From: an uncultured beta proteobacterium
GTDB taxonomy: Bacteria; Pseudomonadota; Gammaproteobacteria; Burkholderiales; SG8-41
Assembly (NCBI GenBank): GCA_903933915.1
Contig: CAIZLW010000200.1
Location: 1-64,000 of the forward strand
Length of the DNA: 64,000 bases
Direction: 5' to 3'
Both the position numbers and the translations under genes were made by a program. Under the pieces are notes generated by a model. That model made no database searches. It had not been told where the DNA came from and saw only the letters and a program-made list of their open reading frames with translations. Positions 16,542 through 25,970 of the stretch are shown here, one piece after another (the first letter of the stretch is position 1; each line of letters begins with the position of its first letter).

Positions 16542-17987
16542 ATGCCCCTGTTGCAGCCGGATTCATTCCCCAAACTGCTCGTCATCGGATTTGCGATGGT
16601 GGCGCTGCCGCTGATCATCGCGCTGACCAACAACGCGATAACGATCGATCAGTTCGCCAATCGCAGTCAGCACGCCGTTCATCAGGCGGTGCAGTCCACG
16701 CAGTCGAGTCGGCGTCTGGCGGAATTGCTGGCGACGCTGGAACGCAACGCCAAACAGGTGGTGATCCTGGGAAACCGCACGCCGCTGCAGGCTTACGAGG
16801 CCAACCGTGCATCGTTTCTGCAGGCCGTGGCCGAGTTCGGCGCGTTGCAGCTGGATGCAGAGCAGCGTGTGGCGCTGACCGCAATCGTCAGCGGCGAAGC
16901 GCAGAGTTATGCGGTGCTGCGCAACCCGCAATCGGCCGTGCCTGACGTGGTGCTTGCCGCGGGCGAGTATGTAAAACTCAGCAAACACGCGGTCGAGATC
17001 ATTGCACACGGCGACTGGATGATCGACCGCGAAATCGAGGCCATGCAGCAGATGGCGGCCCGCGCGCAGCGCATCACTTTCTGGCAGATGCTGGCGCTGG
17101 TGCCGGTAGCCCTGTTGCTGGCGGCCGGATTCACGGTGTTGATCGCGAGGCCGATCCGGCAGATTGACGCCGCATTGCGGCGCATGGGTGGTGGTGATTT
17201 TTCCGCACCAGTCGGCGTCAGCGGGCCGCGCGACCTGCAGTTGCTCGGTCGCCGTATCGAATGGCTGCGCCACCGGCTGACCGAACTGGAGCAGCAGAAG
17301 AATCGTTTTTTGCGTCAGGTGTCCCATGAACTGAAAACGCCGCTGACCGCGCTACGGGAAGGCTCCGAGCTGCTTTCCGAGGAGGTGCTGGGCAAGCTGA
17401 CGTCGGAGCAGCAGGAGGTGGCGGGCATCCTTCGCGCCAACAGTATCGAGCTGCAGCGGCTGATCGAGGACTTGCTGTCATACGGCGCGGCTGAATTCCA
17501 CCGCCGCGAAATGCGCTACGCGAATGTCGAGATGCACCGGGTGGTGGCGCGTGTGCTGGACGACCAGAATCTGGCCCTGCGCGCGCGGGCGCTGCGCATC
17601 GCGCCGCATATCGACGATGTCGTGCTCGAAGCGGATTTCGAGAAGATGCGCATCATCCTCGACAACCTGGTGTCGAACGCGGCCAAGTTTGCTCCCGAGG
17701 GCAGCGTGGTCATCATAGAGTCCCGCGTAGTCGCTGATCAACTGGTCGTGGAAGTGGCTGATGAGGGGCCTGGCATTCCGCCCGTCGAGCGCGAACGTGT
17801 GTTTGATCCGTTCTACCGGGGACGTAATGCTTCAGGCGGCCGTTTGCCGGGTTCGGGCATCGGTCTGTCCATCGTGCGTGATTATGCGCAGGCGCATGGC
17901 GGCACCGTGGAGGTGGTCGATGAGCCGAACCGCGCCGGTGCACGGTTGCGGGTGACGATGCCATTGCGGCAGGGGGAATTTGCATGA
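16542..17987 (+). CDS. glrK: Sensor histidine kinase of the GlrK/QseE type
   Basis: The 481-residue membrane kinase has TM1 near residues 8-27, a periplasmic helical sensor region, TM2 near 185-207, a HAMP linker, then a HisKA domain with the phospho-acceptor H262 (SHELKTPL) and a HATPase domain (NLVSNAAKFAPEG, DEGPGIPP, GSGIGLSIV). It is followed without a gap by a lipoprotein and a GlrR-type regulator, the same order as glrK-qseG-glrR in enterobacteria, where the system senses envelope conditions. Start ATG 16542 lacks a strong ribosome site. Confidence 0.88.
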   Translation: MPLLQPDSFPKLLVIGFAMVALPLIIALTNNAITIDQFANRSQHAVHQAVQSTQSSRRLAELLATLERNAKQVVILGNRTPLQAYEANRASFLQAVAEFGALQLDAEQRVALTAIVSGEAQSYAVLRNPQSAVPDVVLAAGEYVKLSKHAVEIIAHGDWMIDREIEAMQQMAARAQRITFWQMLALVPVALLLAAGFTVLIARPIRQIDAALRRMGGGDFSAPVGVSGPRDLQLLGRRIEWLRHRLTELEQQKNRFLRQVSHELKTPLTALREGSELLSEEVLGKLTSEQQEVAGILRANSIELQRLIEDLLSYGAAEFHRREMRYANVEMHRVVARVLDDQNLALRARALRIAPHIDDVVLEADFEKMRIILDNLVSNAAKFAPEGSVVIIESRVVADQLVVEVADEGPGIPPVERERVFDPFYRGRNASGGRLPGSGIGLSIVRDYAQAHGGTVEVVDEPNRAGARLRVTMPLRQGEFA

Positions 17988-18487
17988 GGCTGCTTGTTGC
18001 AGGGGTGCTGGCACTGCTGCTCGCCGGCTGCGGCGCATGGCGTGCCGGCGATGCTGGAGAGGATCCGGCCGCAGTTGCCGATCTGCGCAGCGAAACGCGC
18101 GGCGATACCGCTGAGCCGGCTGCCGCACTGACGTATTACGGGAAAATCCGCAAACTGGGCGGCATCGAGCTGCTGCGCGAACAGGATGCGGCCAGGCGCG
18201 CGCTGACCAAGTCGCGCAGCGACAGCAGTCGCATGCGTTACGCGCTGGCGGTGACTGTCCCCGGTATGCCGGCGGCAGACGAAGTGCGCGCGCTGGAGGC
18301 GCTGGAGCCGCTGACGCGCAACGCCGGGAGTCCGCTGCACGGGCTGGCGTTGTTGATGACGGGAATGCTGCAGGAGCAGCGCCGGCTGGATGTGCAGGCG
18401 CAGGGATTGCAGCAGAAACTGGACGCGATGCTCGAACTCGAGCGGAGCATGACCGGGCGCGAAGGCGGCGTCCAACGGAAACGGTGA
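17984..18487 (+). CDS. qseG: QseG-like outer-membrane lipoprotein of the GlrK/R locus
   Basis: The 167-residue product has a lipoprotein signal with lipobox LLAGCG (Cys at 19) followed by a helical, charged body. It overlaps the kinase by 4 bp (ATGA) and ends against the regulator. Position and type match QseG/YfhG, which in E. coli interacts with the sensor kinase. Sequence similarity to QseG is not obvious by eye, so the symbol is from context. Confidence 0.65.
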   Translation: MRLLVAGVLALLLAGCGAWRAGDAGEDPAAVADLRSETRGDTAEPAAALTYYGKIRKLGGIELLREQDAARRALTKSRSDSSRMRYALAVTVPGMPAADEVRALEALEPLTRNAGSPLHGLALLMTGMLQEQRRLDVQAQGLQQKLDAMLELERSMTGREGGVQRKR

Positions 18488-18489
18488 AC

Positions 18490-19863
18490 ATGATGATGAA
18501 TGGCAAAACGCAGGGCAGTGCACGGATACTGGTGGTGGATGACGACCCCGGGCTGTTGCGCCTGATGCAGTTGCGGCTGGAGGCCGCCGGCTACGGCGTG
18601 TCCGCGGTGGACAGCGGCGAACGCGCGCTGGCGCAACTCGCGGTGTCGCGGCCGCAGGCCGTGGTCACCGATCTGCAGATGGGCGGCATGGACGGCATCG
18701 CGTTGTTCGAGGCGATCCGCGCCGAGAATCCGGCGTTGCCGGTGATCATCCTCACCGCCCACGGCACCATTCCCGATGCGGTGGCGGCGGTAAAAGGCGG
18801 CGTGTTCGGCTACCTGACCAAACCGTTTGATGCGAAGACGCTGCTCGACGAGATCGAACGCGCGCTGGCGACGTCCGGTGCACCCGGCAAACCGGGCAAT
18901 GATGACGCCGCCTGGCGTTCCGCCATCATCACCCGCAACCCGGCGATGGAAGAGGTGCTGGCCAAGGCGAAACTGGTCGCCGCCGGTGACGCCTCCATCC
19001 TGATCCAGGGCGAGTCCGGCACCGGCAAGGAACTGCTGGCGCGCGCCATTCATGCCGCAAGCCCGCGCGGCAACCGTCCGTTTGTGGCGATCAATTGCGG
19101 TGCGATTCCCGAGCCGCTGCTTGAAACCGAACTGTTCGGTCATGTCAAAGGCGCATTTACCGGCGCCGTGCGCGACAACCGCGGCCTGTTCCAGGCGGCC
19201 GACGGCGGCACCTTGCTGCTCGACGAAATCGGCGACATGCCGGCGGCGCTGCAGGTCAAGCTGCTGCGTGTATTGCAGGAGCGGCAGGTGCGACCGGTGG
19301 GCGGACTGCAGAACACACCGGTGGATGTGCGGGTGATCTCGGCGACACATCGCGATCTCGAAGCCGAAATGGCTGCGGGGAATTTCCGCGAAGACCTGTA
19401 TTACCGTCTGAAGGTGGTCTCGCTGCGGCTGCCGTCGCTGGCGGAACGCCGCGAGGATGTGCCGCTGCTCGCCGGCCATTTTCTCAGCGAACTGACCTCG
19501 CGTTACAAAAAAGTGGTCAGCGGTTTTGCGCCGGAAGCGGTCGAGCAACTGGTGACCGCGGCCTGGCCCGGCAATGTGCGCCAGTTGTATAACGTCATCG
19601 AGCAGTCGGTGGCGCTGGCAACGACGCCGCTGATTCCCGCCAGCCTGGTGCAGCAGGCGATCCGGAACGAGGAAACCGAACTCACGTCGTTCGAGCAGGC
19701 GCGGCGCAAGTTCGAACGCGAATATCTGGCGCAACTGCTGAAAATCACCGACGGCAACGTGACCAATGCATCACGCATGGCCAAGCGCAATCGCACCGAG
19801 TTTTACAAACTGCTGCAGCGTCATCAGCTCGATCCGCGACTGTTCAAGCCGCAACGCGCCTGA
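18490..19863 (+). CDS. glrR: Sigma-54-dependent response regulator GlrR/QseF
   Basis: The 457-residue regulator has a receiver domain with phospho-acceptor D61 (VVTDLQMGG), an AAA+ domain with Walker A GESGTGKE, the sigma-54-contacting loop GAFTGA (221-226), Walker [10 protein letters not shown], and a C-terminal Fis-like helix-turn-helix ([19 protein letters not shown]). It would activate sigma-54 promoters when phosphorylated by the neighbouring kinase. ATG 18490 is used; a GTG at 18484 overlapping the lipoprotein stop is possible. GlrR-like boxes and a -24/-12 promoter lie immediately downstream. Confidence 0.92.
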   Translation: MMMNGKTQGSARILVVDDDPGLLRLMQLRLEAAGYGVSAVDSGERALAQLAVSRPQAVVTDLQMGGMDGIALFEAIRAENPALPVIILTAHGTIPDAVAAVKGGVFGYLTKPFDAKTLLDEIERALATSGAPGKPGNDDAAWRSAIITRNPAMEEVLAKAKLVAAGDASILIQGESGTGKELLARAIHAASPRGNRPFVAINCGAIPEPLLETELFGHVKGAFTGAVRDNRGLFQAADGGTLLLDEIGDMPAALQVKLLRVLQERQVRPVGGLQNTPVDVRVISATHRDLEAEMAAGNFREDLYYRLKVVSLRLPSLAERREDVPLLAGHFLSELTSRYKKVVSGFAPEAVEQLVTAAWPGNVRQLYNVIEQSVALATTPLIPASLVQQAIRNEETELTSFEQARRKFEREYLAQLLKITDGNVTNASRMAKRNRTEFYKLLQRHQLDPRLFKPQRA

Positions 19864-19875
19864 TGGGTCAACCGG

Positions 19876-19958
19876 CGTCTCCGTTTGCCGACTGCGAAAA
19901 GCCCTGCAAAACAGCGGGTTGAGGCGAAGAAAGGCATCGGCGTCGGGTGTTGGCGACA
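19876..19958 (+). promoter_or_regulatory. Two GlrR-like binding boxes (GTC-N10-GAC)
   Basis: Box 1 is CGTC-N10-GACT at 19876-19893 and box 2 is CGTC-N10-GACA at 19941-19958. Enterobacterial GlrR binds TGTC-N10-GACA; both boxes keep the inner GTC/GAC pairs, with one or two outer mismatches. They lie 65 bp apart, 12 bp after the glrR stop, upstream of the sigma-54 promoter at 20009, which is a normal enhancer position. Confidence 0.6.
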
Positions 19959-20008
19959 GTGCGAGGTGGATCTGTATTGTAAGTAATTGTTTATAAAAGA
20001 TATTTTTC

Positions 20009-20024
20009 TGGCATCGGACTTGCA
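20009..20024 (+). promoter_or_regulatory. Sigma-54 (-24/-12) promoter
   Basis: TGGCATCGGACTTGCA matches the RpoN consensus TGGCACG-N4-TTGCW, with exact GG-N10-GC spacing (GG 20010-20011, GC 20022-20023). Transcription should start near 20035, giving a ~50-nt leader before the glycine-zipper gene at 20086. An AT-rich stretch (19974-20008) between the boxes and the promoter could allow bending, for example by IHF, although no clear IHF consensus was found. Confidence 0.75.
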
Positions 20025-20085
20025 ATAGTGAAGCCAGGGTATTCCCAAGGTGGGCATGCCCATGGTTATTGCAATGGAGACCGCC

Positions 20086-20721
20086 ATGAACAGTACCGTC
20101 GCCACCCAAAACCGCGCCTCGCCGCAACTTGCGCGGCCGGTATCCCCGATGCTGTATCCGACACTGCTGATCGCCGGTATCAGCGTCATCATCGCCAGCC
20201 TGCTGGGCATTGCGGCGATGACCGGTCTGCTGCCGCAGGCGCAATCACAACCCGCGGTGACCACTGCGGCGACCGGCAAGGCGATTGCGGAACCTGGGGC
20301 CGCAGGCGTGGTGCCGAAAACAGCGGCATCCTCCAAAGCGGCGGTGCCGCGAACTGCTGCTGCCAAAACCGCAACTGCCGCGGTGAGCTGCGAAGACTGC
20401 GGTGTGGTCGAGTCGGTGCGCGCGATCGAGCTCAAGGGCGAAGGCTCGGGTGTCGGCGCGGTGGCTGGCGGCGTGGTCGGTGGCATACTGGGTAATCAGG
20501 TCGGCGGCGGCAACGGCCGCACGGCGATGACTGTGGTCGGCGCCGGGGCCGGCGCTTATGCCGGCCACGAACTCGAGAAAAACATGAAACGCAGCGTCAG
20601 TTATGAAATCCGTGTGCGCATGGATGACCGCAGCACCCGCACTTTCCGTTCCACCCAGCCCGATGTCGGTGTCGGGCAACGGGTCAGCGTACGTGATGGA
20701 CGGCTGGTTGTCGCCGGCTGA
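20086..20721 (+). CDS. Glycine-zipper 2TM-domain envelope protein (SlyB-like)
   Basis: The 211-residue product has one N-terminal membrane anchor (about residues 24-46, TLLIAGISVIIASLLGIAAM), an Ala/Thr-rich linker, a conserved-looking CEDCG pair, then a glycine zipper (GVGAVAGGVVGGILGNQVGG) and a beta-rich C-terminus (YEIRVRMDDRSTRTFRS). This is the Rick_17kDa/SlyB-type domain of outer-envelope proteins, but with an uncleaved anchor rather than a lipobox. ATG 20086 has GGAG 6 nt upstream. It lies behind the sigma-54 promoter and GlrR-like boxes, so it is the likely direct target of the adjacent two-component system. Confidence 0.85.
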   Translation: MNSTVATQNRASPQLARPVSPMLYPTLLIAGISVIIASLLGIAAMTGLLPQAQSQPAVTTAATGKAIAEPGAAGVVPKTAASSKAAVPRTAAAKTATAAVSCEDCGVVESVRAIELKGEGSGVGAVAGGVVGGILGNQVGGGNGRTAMTVVGAGAGAYAGHELEKNMKRSVSYEIRVRMDDRSTRTFRSTQPDVGVGQRVSVRDGRLVVAG

Positions 20722-20731
20722 GCGGGTGGTT

Positions 20732-20998
20732 ATGCGGATGCGGCGCGCAGCGGCGGCCGGACTGGTGCTTCTGCTCGCCGCCTGCGGCAGCACCGGCATG
20801 CGCAGCCAGGGCTCGCAAAGCCAGGGCGCGCAAAATCCGCCGCCCGTTTTCAATCTGTCCGGATATTCCGCCCAGTACAAGAAAGGCCATGCCGACGGTT
20901 GTGCGCAACGCCGCGATGACCGCCTGTACCGCGATGAGGTCGATTACATGATGGGTGTGAACGACGGGCGCAATGCCTGCGCCAAACTGCGCCGCTGA
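20732..20998 (+). CDS. Small lipoprotein
   Basis: The 88-residue product has a positively charged N-terminus, a hydrophobic run and a lipobox LLAACGS, then a short mature part with YKKGHADGCAQRRDDRLYRDEVDYMMGVNDG. The start may be ATG 20732, ATG 20738 or GTG 20726; none has a clear ribosome site. It follows the glycine-zipper gene by 10 nt and may be in its transcript, so under the same GlrR/sigma-54 control. Family not recognised. Its end overlaps the antisense remnant of a response regulator. Confidence 0.65.
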   Translation: MRMRRAAAAGLVLLLAACGSTGMRSQGSQSQGAQNPPPVFNLSGYSAQYKKGHADGCAQRRDDRLYRDEVDYMMGVNDGRNACAKLRR

Positions 20999-21392
20999 CC
21001 GTTCAGCGCCAGCCAGAAGTCGGCGATTCCGCGCACGGCCTCGATGTAATCTTCGTAGGTGACCGGTTTGATCGCATGGCTGTTGCAGCCCAGTGCATAA
21101 CGGTGCGTGATGTCTGCCGGCGCGCTGGAGGATGTGAACACCACCACGCACAGCCGGCTGGCGCGCACATCATTGCGCAACTGGCGCAGCACCGCGTTGC
21201 CGTCGATTTCGGCAATTTCAGATCGAGCAGCACCAGGTCGGCCAGATGCTCCATCGCCGCCAGCGTTTCCAGCGCGAGTGCGCCGTCGCGAGCGACCACC
21301 ACCGCGGCCCCGGCTGGGCGCAGCCCGCGCTGCGTCAGCGATTCGTCATCGAGGTTGTCTGCAACGGTCAGGATACGGCGGTCATTGATGAC
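20944..21392 (-). pseudogene. Stand-alone response regulator, frameshifted and lacking a start codon
   Basis: Reading leftward from 21392, a receiver-domain protein is visible in two frames: RRILTVADNLDDESLTQRG and LADLVLLDLKLP in the first, then IDGNAVLRQLRNDVRAS, VVVFTSSS and HAIKPVTYEDYIEAVRG in the second. Adding one base near 21210 (TTGCCGAA instead of TTGCCCGAA) would join them. There is no in-frame ATG/GTG/TTG at the proper N-terminus, and the first acidic-pocket Asp is Ala (VADN). It follows the GGDEF-EAL gene by about 10 nt and was probably its co-transcribed partner. A sequencing or assembly error could explain the frameshift but not the missing start. Confidence 0.75.
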
Positions 21393-21402
21393 CGGAGCGG
21401 CC

Positions 21403-23511
21403 TCACAGCGACCAGTGGGTGCGTTCAGCCAGCAGACGATTGAATTCATCGGCAGGCATCGGTTTGCCGACCAGATAGCCCTGCATGTAGTCGCAGCCGT
21501 TCTTGCGCAGGAAGTCGAGCTGTTCGGCGGTTTCCACCCCTTCGGCGACGACTTCAAGGCGGAGGCTGTGGCCCATGGCGATGATGGCCTGGGTGATGGC
21601 GACGTCATCAGGATCGGCCGGGATATCCTTGATGAACGAGTGGTCGATTTTCAGCGTATGCACCGGGAACCTTTTCAGGTAACCGAGGGACGAGTAACCG
21701 GTGCCGAAGTCGTCGATGGCCAGATGGACGCCGACGGCGCGCAGCTCGCGCAGGATGGCCGTGGCGCCTTCCGGATTGGCCATTACCATGCTCTCGGTGA
21801 TCTCGAGTTCGAGATGTTCCGGTGGCAGGCCGGAATCTTCGAGGATGTTGATGATGTCGATGACCAGTTCACTCTGGTTGAACTGGCGGGGCGACAGGTT
21901 TACCGCGACGCGGAAATCGCGAAGTCCGGACTCCTGCCATTTTTTGGCGGCGACGCAGGCGCGCATCAGCACCAGCCGGCCGATCGGCACAATCAATCCG
22001 GTTTCCTCGGCCAGCGGAATGAATTTGACCGGCGGAATCATGCCGACTTCGGGCAGGTTCCAGCGCAGCAGCGCTTCGGCGCCGACGATGCGGCCGTCTG
22101 TCAGATCAACCTGCGGCTGAAAATGAACCATGAATTCATCGAGCTCGATCGCGCGGCGCAGCGAACGCTCGAGCACCACGTATTCCAGCGAATGCGCGTT
22201 CATCTGCGGCGAGTGGAACTGGAAATTGTTCTTGCCCTGGTCCTTGGCGCGGTACATCGCCAGTTCGGCATTGCGCAGCAGTGCGGTCGCATCGGGGCTG
22301 TCGCCGGGGTAGATGCTGATGCCGATGCTGGCGGAGAGGTGGTAGGTTTCGCCGCTGATGTCGTAGGGTTGGGCCACTGCCGCGAGCACCCGCTGGGCAC
22401 TGGCGCGCGCGGCTTCGGGGTCGTCGATTTCGCGCAGCAGTGCGGCGAATTCGTCGCCGCCGAAACGCGACAACAGGTCGGCTTCGCGCAGGCACTGGCG
22501 CAGCCGGCCCGCGACCTGGCGCAGCACCATGTCGCCGCCGTCATGACCGACGGTATCGTTGATCAGCTTGAAACGGTCGAGATCGACGAACAGCACCGCG
22601 ATCGACTTGCGTTCGCGATTGGCGTCACGGATCGCCTGCTCGAGCAGCTGGCGGAACAGCAGCCGGTTGGGCAGGCCCGACAGTTCATCAAAATGTGCGA
22701 GCCGCCACATCCGCTCCTCCGAGCGGACCCGCTCGCTGACGTCGCGAACGACCACGGTGAGCTTGGGCTCGTCGTCGAGGGTCATCCGGCTGACCTTGAT
22801 TTCCACCGGAATGATCGCGCCGGACCGGGTATGCGCGTGCATCTGCAGATTGGTCATGTCGGCACGGATGGTGCCGGTCGATTCGCACAATACATCCCAG
22901 AATCCGGCGTCTGCGGCGCCGGCGGGGCGCAACAGCTGCTTTACTGGCAGACCGTGAAGTTCCGGCGGCGTGTGTCCGGTCAGTGCCGCCAGCGCGGGAT
23001 TGGTGAATCCAATAAATCCCGACGCATTAACCACTGCGATGCCGTCGGCAGCCGTGGTGACGATGGAGTCGAGCAGGGCCTCCTTGGCCTGGAGTTGGCT
23101 GCTGGCGAGGCGCGCCGCGCGGCGGATTTCGGCCTCACCCAGTTCACGCACCAGTACCGCACCGAGACGGCCGAGGCTCTGTTTCATCACAAAATCCTGC
23201 GCGCCGCTGCGCATCGCGGCCACCGCGGTTTCCTCGCCGATGGCGCCGGACACGATGATGAACGGCAGGTCGGCGTCGTGCGCCCGCACCATTTTCAGCG
23301 CAGCCAGACCGTCGAACTGCGGCAGGTTGTAGTCACAGAGCACGGCGCTCCATGTTTCCTGCGCCAGCGCTTCCTGCAGTTCGGTTTTGCTCCAGACCCG
23401 GCGGTGGGTGACTTGCAGACCGCCGTGGCGCAGGGAGGCGAGTATCAGTATCGCGTCATTTTCGTCGTCTTCGACGAGCAGCAAGCGAGTGGACGGCGTA
23501 GGTGAGTTCAT
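21403..23511 (-). CDS. REC-PAS-GGDEF-EAL cyclic-di-GMP signalling protein
   Basis: The 702-residue protein has a receiver domain (1-120; phospho-Asp in VLCDYNLPQFDG), a PAS domain (about 145-265), a GGDEF domain with intact RFGGDEF, and an EAL domain with GAEALLRW, LEITES and DDFGTGYSSL. Both the cyclase and phosphodiesterase signatures are intact, so it could make or destroy c-di-GMP depending on input. ATG 23511 is preferred over TTG 23517. It lies downstream of spoT with 24 nt between, possibly in the same transcript. No membrane segment, so cytoplasmic. Confidence 0.93.
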   Translation of the reverse strand: MNSPTPSTRLLLVEDDENDAILILASLRHGGLQVTHRRVWSKTELQEALAQETWSAVLCDYNLPQFDGLAALKMVRAHDADLPFIIVSGAIGEETAVAAMRSGAQDFVMKQSLGRLGAVLVRELGEAEIRRAARLASSQLQAKEALLDSIVTTAADGIAVVNASGFIGFTNPALAALTGHTPPELHGLPVKQLLRPAGAADAGFWDVLCESTGTIRADMTNLQMHAHTRSGAIIPVEIKVSRMTLDDEPKLTVVVRDVSERVRSEERMWRLAHFDELSGLPNRLLFRQLLEQAIRDANRERKSIAVLFVDLDRFKLINDTVGHDGGDMVLRQVAGRLRQCLREADLLSRFGGDEFAALLREIDDPEAARASAQRVLAAVAQPYDISGETYHLSASIGISIYPGDSPDATALLRNAELAMYRAKDQGKNNFQFHSPQMNAHSLEYVVLERSLRRAIELDEFMVHFQPQVDLTDGRIVGAEALLRWNLPEVGMIPPVKFIPLAEETGLIVPIGRLVLMRACVAAKKWQESGLRDFRVAVNLSPRQFNQSELVIDIINILEDSGLPPEHLELEITESMVMANPEGATAILRELRAVGVHLAIDDFGTGYSSLGYLKRFPVHTLKIDHSFIKDIPADPDDVAITQAIIAMGHSLRLEVVAEGVETAEQLDFLRKNGCDYMQGYLVGKPMPADEFNRLLAERTHWSL

Positions 23512-23535
23512 GCGCAATCTGCAGGCGGTGCGGTA

Positions 23536-25692
23536 TCAGCCTTTGATGCGGCCGATGCGGACAACTTCGGGAATCTTGCGCAAATCGCGCACGATCCGCG
23601 CCAGGTGCATGCGGTTCATCACCTGGACGGTAAAACGCATCACCGTATAGGTGCCGCCGTCGTCAGGGTCGACGGCGACGTTCTGGATGTTGGATTCCGC
23701 TGCGGCGATTTCCGCCGCGACTTTGGCGAGCACGCCGCGCTGGTTGGCGACGACCAGGCGGATGCCGACATCGAATAGCTTGGTCGGATTGGCGTCCCAT
23801 TGCACGTCAAGCACGCGGTCAGGGTCACGGTTGCCCTTGGCGGCCACCGGGCAGTCATGGGTATGGATGACCATGCCCTGACCCTTGCTGATGATGCCGA
23901 TGATCGGGTCACCCGGGATCGGGCCGCAGCAGCGTGCAAACTGCACTGCAAAACCTTCGGAGCCGCGCACGATGACGGCGCCATTGGGCCGCGCTTCTGC
24001 CGGCAGCGGTTCGCCGAGCGCGAGTAGCTGGTGTGCGACCACCACCGCCAGCCGTTTGCCGAGACCGACATCCGACAGAATTTCATCGCGCGACCTCGCG
24101 CTGGAATCGCGCACCAGTTTGTCCCACTGCGCGTCGCCGACATCGGCCGGAGTCGTCTTGAAATTGGCCAGGGCCTGCTGCAGCAGGCGGCTGCCGAGCT
24201 GAACAGACTCGGAGAAGTGCATGGTTTTCAGGAAGTGGCGGATATGCGCGCGCGCCTTGGCGGTGGCGACAAAGTTCAGCCACAGCGGATTGGGTTTGGC
24301 ATGCGAGGCGGTGATGATTTCGACACGGTCGCCGTTGCGCAGCTCGGTGCGCAGTGGCGTCAGTTCCTGGTTTATTTTGACGGCGACACAGCGGTTGCCG
24401 ATGTCGGTGTGCACTGCATAGGCGAAGTCGACCGCGGTGGCGCCGCGCGGCAGCGACATGATCTTGCCCTTGGGTGTGAACACGTAGACCTCGTCCGGGA
24501 ACAGGTCGACCTTGAGATGCTCAAGAAATTCGATCGAATCGCCGGATTCGGACTGCATCTCGAGCAGGCTCTGCAGCCATTGATGGGTCTTCTGTTGCAG
24601 TTCGGACAACGAGGTGTCGGAGCTTTTGTAAAGCCAGTGCGAGGCGACGCCGGCCTCGGCAATCTTGTGCATTTCGGCGGTGCGGATCTGGATCTCGATC
24701 GGGCTGCCGAAGGGACCGAACAGGGTGGTGTGCAGCGACTGGTAGCCGTTGGCCTTGGGAATTGCGATGTAGTCCTTGAACTTGCCGGGAATCGGTTTGT
24801 ACAGACTGTGCAACAGGCCGAGTGCGACGTAGCAGGCCATGTTGTCGTGGACGATGATGCGGAAGCCGAACACGTCGTGCACCTGCGCGAACGACAGGTG
24901 CTTTTCGCGCATCTTGCGGTATACGGAGTGCAGGTGTTTCTCGCGCCCCTGCACCTGCGCTTCAATGCCCTGATCGCGCAGCCGGCGCTCGATGCCGTCG
25001 AGCACCTTGCTGACGACCTCGCGGCGGTTGCCGCGCGCGGTACGCACGGCTTTGGCGAGCACGCGGAAACGGTCCGGAAACAGGTGACGGAACGACAGGT
25101 CTTCCATCTCCTGGTAGATGCTGTTGAGGCCCAGCCGGTTGGCGATGGGTGCGTAGATTTCGAGGGTTTCGCGCGCGATGCGCTGGCGTTTTTCCGGATG
25201 CACGGCATCCAGCGTGCGCATGTTGTGTAGCCGGTCGGCGAGTTTGATCAGCATCACGCGCACGTCGCGGGCCATCGCCAACAGCATCTTGCGGAAATTT
25301 TCCGCCTGCGCTTTTTCCTGGGTGTCGAACTGGATGCGGTCGAGTTTCGAAACGCCGTCGACCAGTTCGGCCACCGGCCGTCCGAACTGTTCAGCGATTT
25401 CGCTTTTGGTGACTTCGGTGTCTTCGACGACGTCGTGCAGCAGTGCTGCGGTCAGCGCCTGTGAATCAAGATGCCACTGGCCGAGGATGCTGGCCACGGC
25501 CAGCGGATGAGCGATATACGGCTCGCCGGATTTGCGGAACTGGCCCTGGTGGGCGGACTCGCTGAATTGGTACGCCGCCTGGATCTGCGACAGATCTTCC
25601 GGCTTCAGGTAGGCCGACAACTCCAGAAACAGCGCCGGCGCTGTGGGAAGCGCGGCGGGTTCTGCAACGGGGATGGGAGCTGAAGGACGCAT
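23536..25692 (-). CDS. spoT: Bifunctional (p)ppGpp synthetase/hydrolase (RelA/SpoT family)
   Basis: The 718-residue protein has an intact HD hydrolase domain (ALLHDVVEDT), a synthetase domain (GREKHLHSVYRKMREK, YHNx region), a TGS domain (VFTPKGKIMSLPRGATAVDFAYAVH) and a C-terminal ACT domain. The HD motif makes it the Spo type, able both to make and to degrade the stringent-response alarmone. It follows rpoZ, gmk and yicC on the same strand, the usual proteobacterial order. ATG 25692 is taken; the frame is open further upstream. Confidence 0.95.
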   Translation of the reverse strand: MRPSAPIPVAEPAALPTAPALFLELSAYLKPEDLSQIQAAYQFSESAHQGQFRKSGEPYIAHPLAVASILGQWHLDSQALTAALLHDVVEDTEVTKSEIAEQFGRPVAELVDGVSKLDRIQFDTQEKAQAENFRKMLLAMARDVRVMLIKLADRLHNMRTLDAVHPEKRQRIARETLEIYAPIANRLGLNSIYQEMEDLSFRHLFPDRFRVLAKAVRTARGNRREVVSKVLDGIERRLRDQGIEAQVQGREKHLHSVYRKMREKHLSFAQVHDVFGFRIIVHDNMACYVALGLLHSLYKPIPGKFKDYIAIPKANGYQSLHTTLFGPFGSPIEIQIRTAEMHKIAEAGVASHWLYKSSDTSLSELQQKTHQWLQSLLEMQSESGDSIEFLEHLKVDLFPDEVYVFTPKGKIMSLPRGATAVDFAYAVHTDIGNRCVAVKINQELTPLRTELRNGDRVEIITASHAKPNPLWLNFVATAKARAHIRHFLKTMHFSESVQLGSRLLQQALANFKTTPADVGDAQWDKLVRDSSARSRDEILSDVGLGKRLAVVVAHQLLALGEPLPAEARPNGAVIVRGSEGFAVQFARCCGPIPGDPIIGIISKGQGMVIHTHDCPVAAKGNRDPDRVLDVQWDANPTKLFDVGIRLVVANQRGVLAKVAAEIAAAESNIQNVAVDPDDGGTYTVMRFTVQVMNRMHLARIVRDLRKIPEVVRIGRIKG

Positions 25693-25756
25693 GCGTACGG
25701 TTGACCCCGCCGTCCGCAATCAGGGGCCGCGCCTCAGCCGCGGGCGCATGCGCCTG

Positions 25757-25963
25757 TTACGTCGGGCTCTTGTTGAGGATTTCGGCGCCGAATTTCGACG
25801 CTGCGAGTTCGCGCAGCGCAACAACCGTCGGTTTGTCGCGGGTGGCTTCAATCATGGTTTGCGCGCCGTTGGCGAGCTGCCGGGCGCGGTAGGTAGCCGC
25901 CAGAGTCATTTCAAAGCGGTTGGGAATGATCTTTATGCAATCGTCTACGGTAATGCGGGCCAT
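25757..25963 (-). CDS. rpoZ: RNA polymerase omega subunit
   Basis: The 68-residue product [20 protein letters not shown]... is the omega subunit, which aids assembly of RNA polymerase and forms part of the ppGpp site. Conserved opening and length match the family. It lies between gmk (7 nt upstream) and spoT, a functionally meaningful link since spoT controls ppGpp. Confidence 0.97.
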   Translation of the reverse strand: MARITVDDCIKIIPNRFEMTLAATYRARQLANGAQTMIEATRDKPTVVALRELAASKFGAEILNKSPT

Positions 25964-25970
25964 GGAGTTC

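Noticed and set aside
21076-23505. 809-codon open frame on the plus strand
   Set aside because: Antisense to the REC-PAS-GGDEF-EAL gene; composition-driven shadow of GC-rich codon use, no family resemblance.
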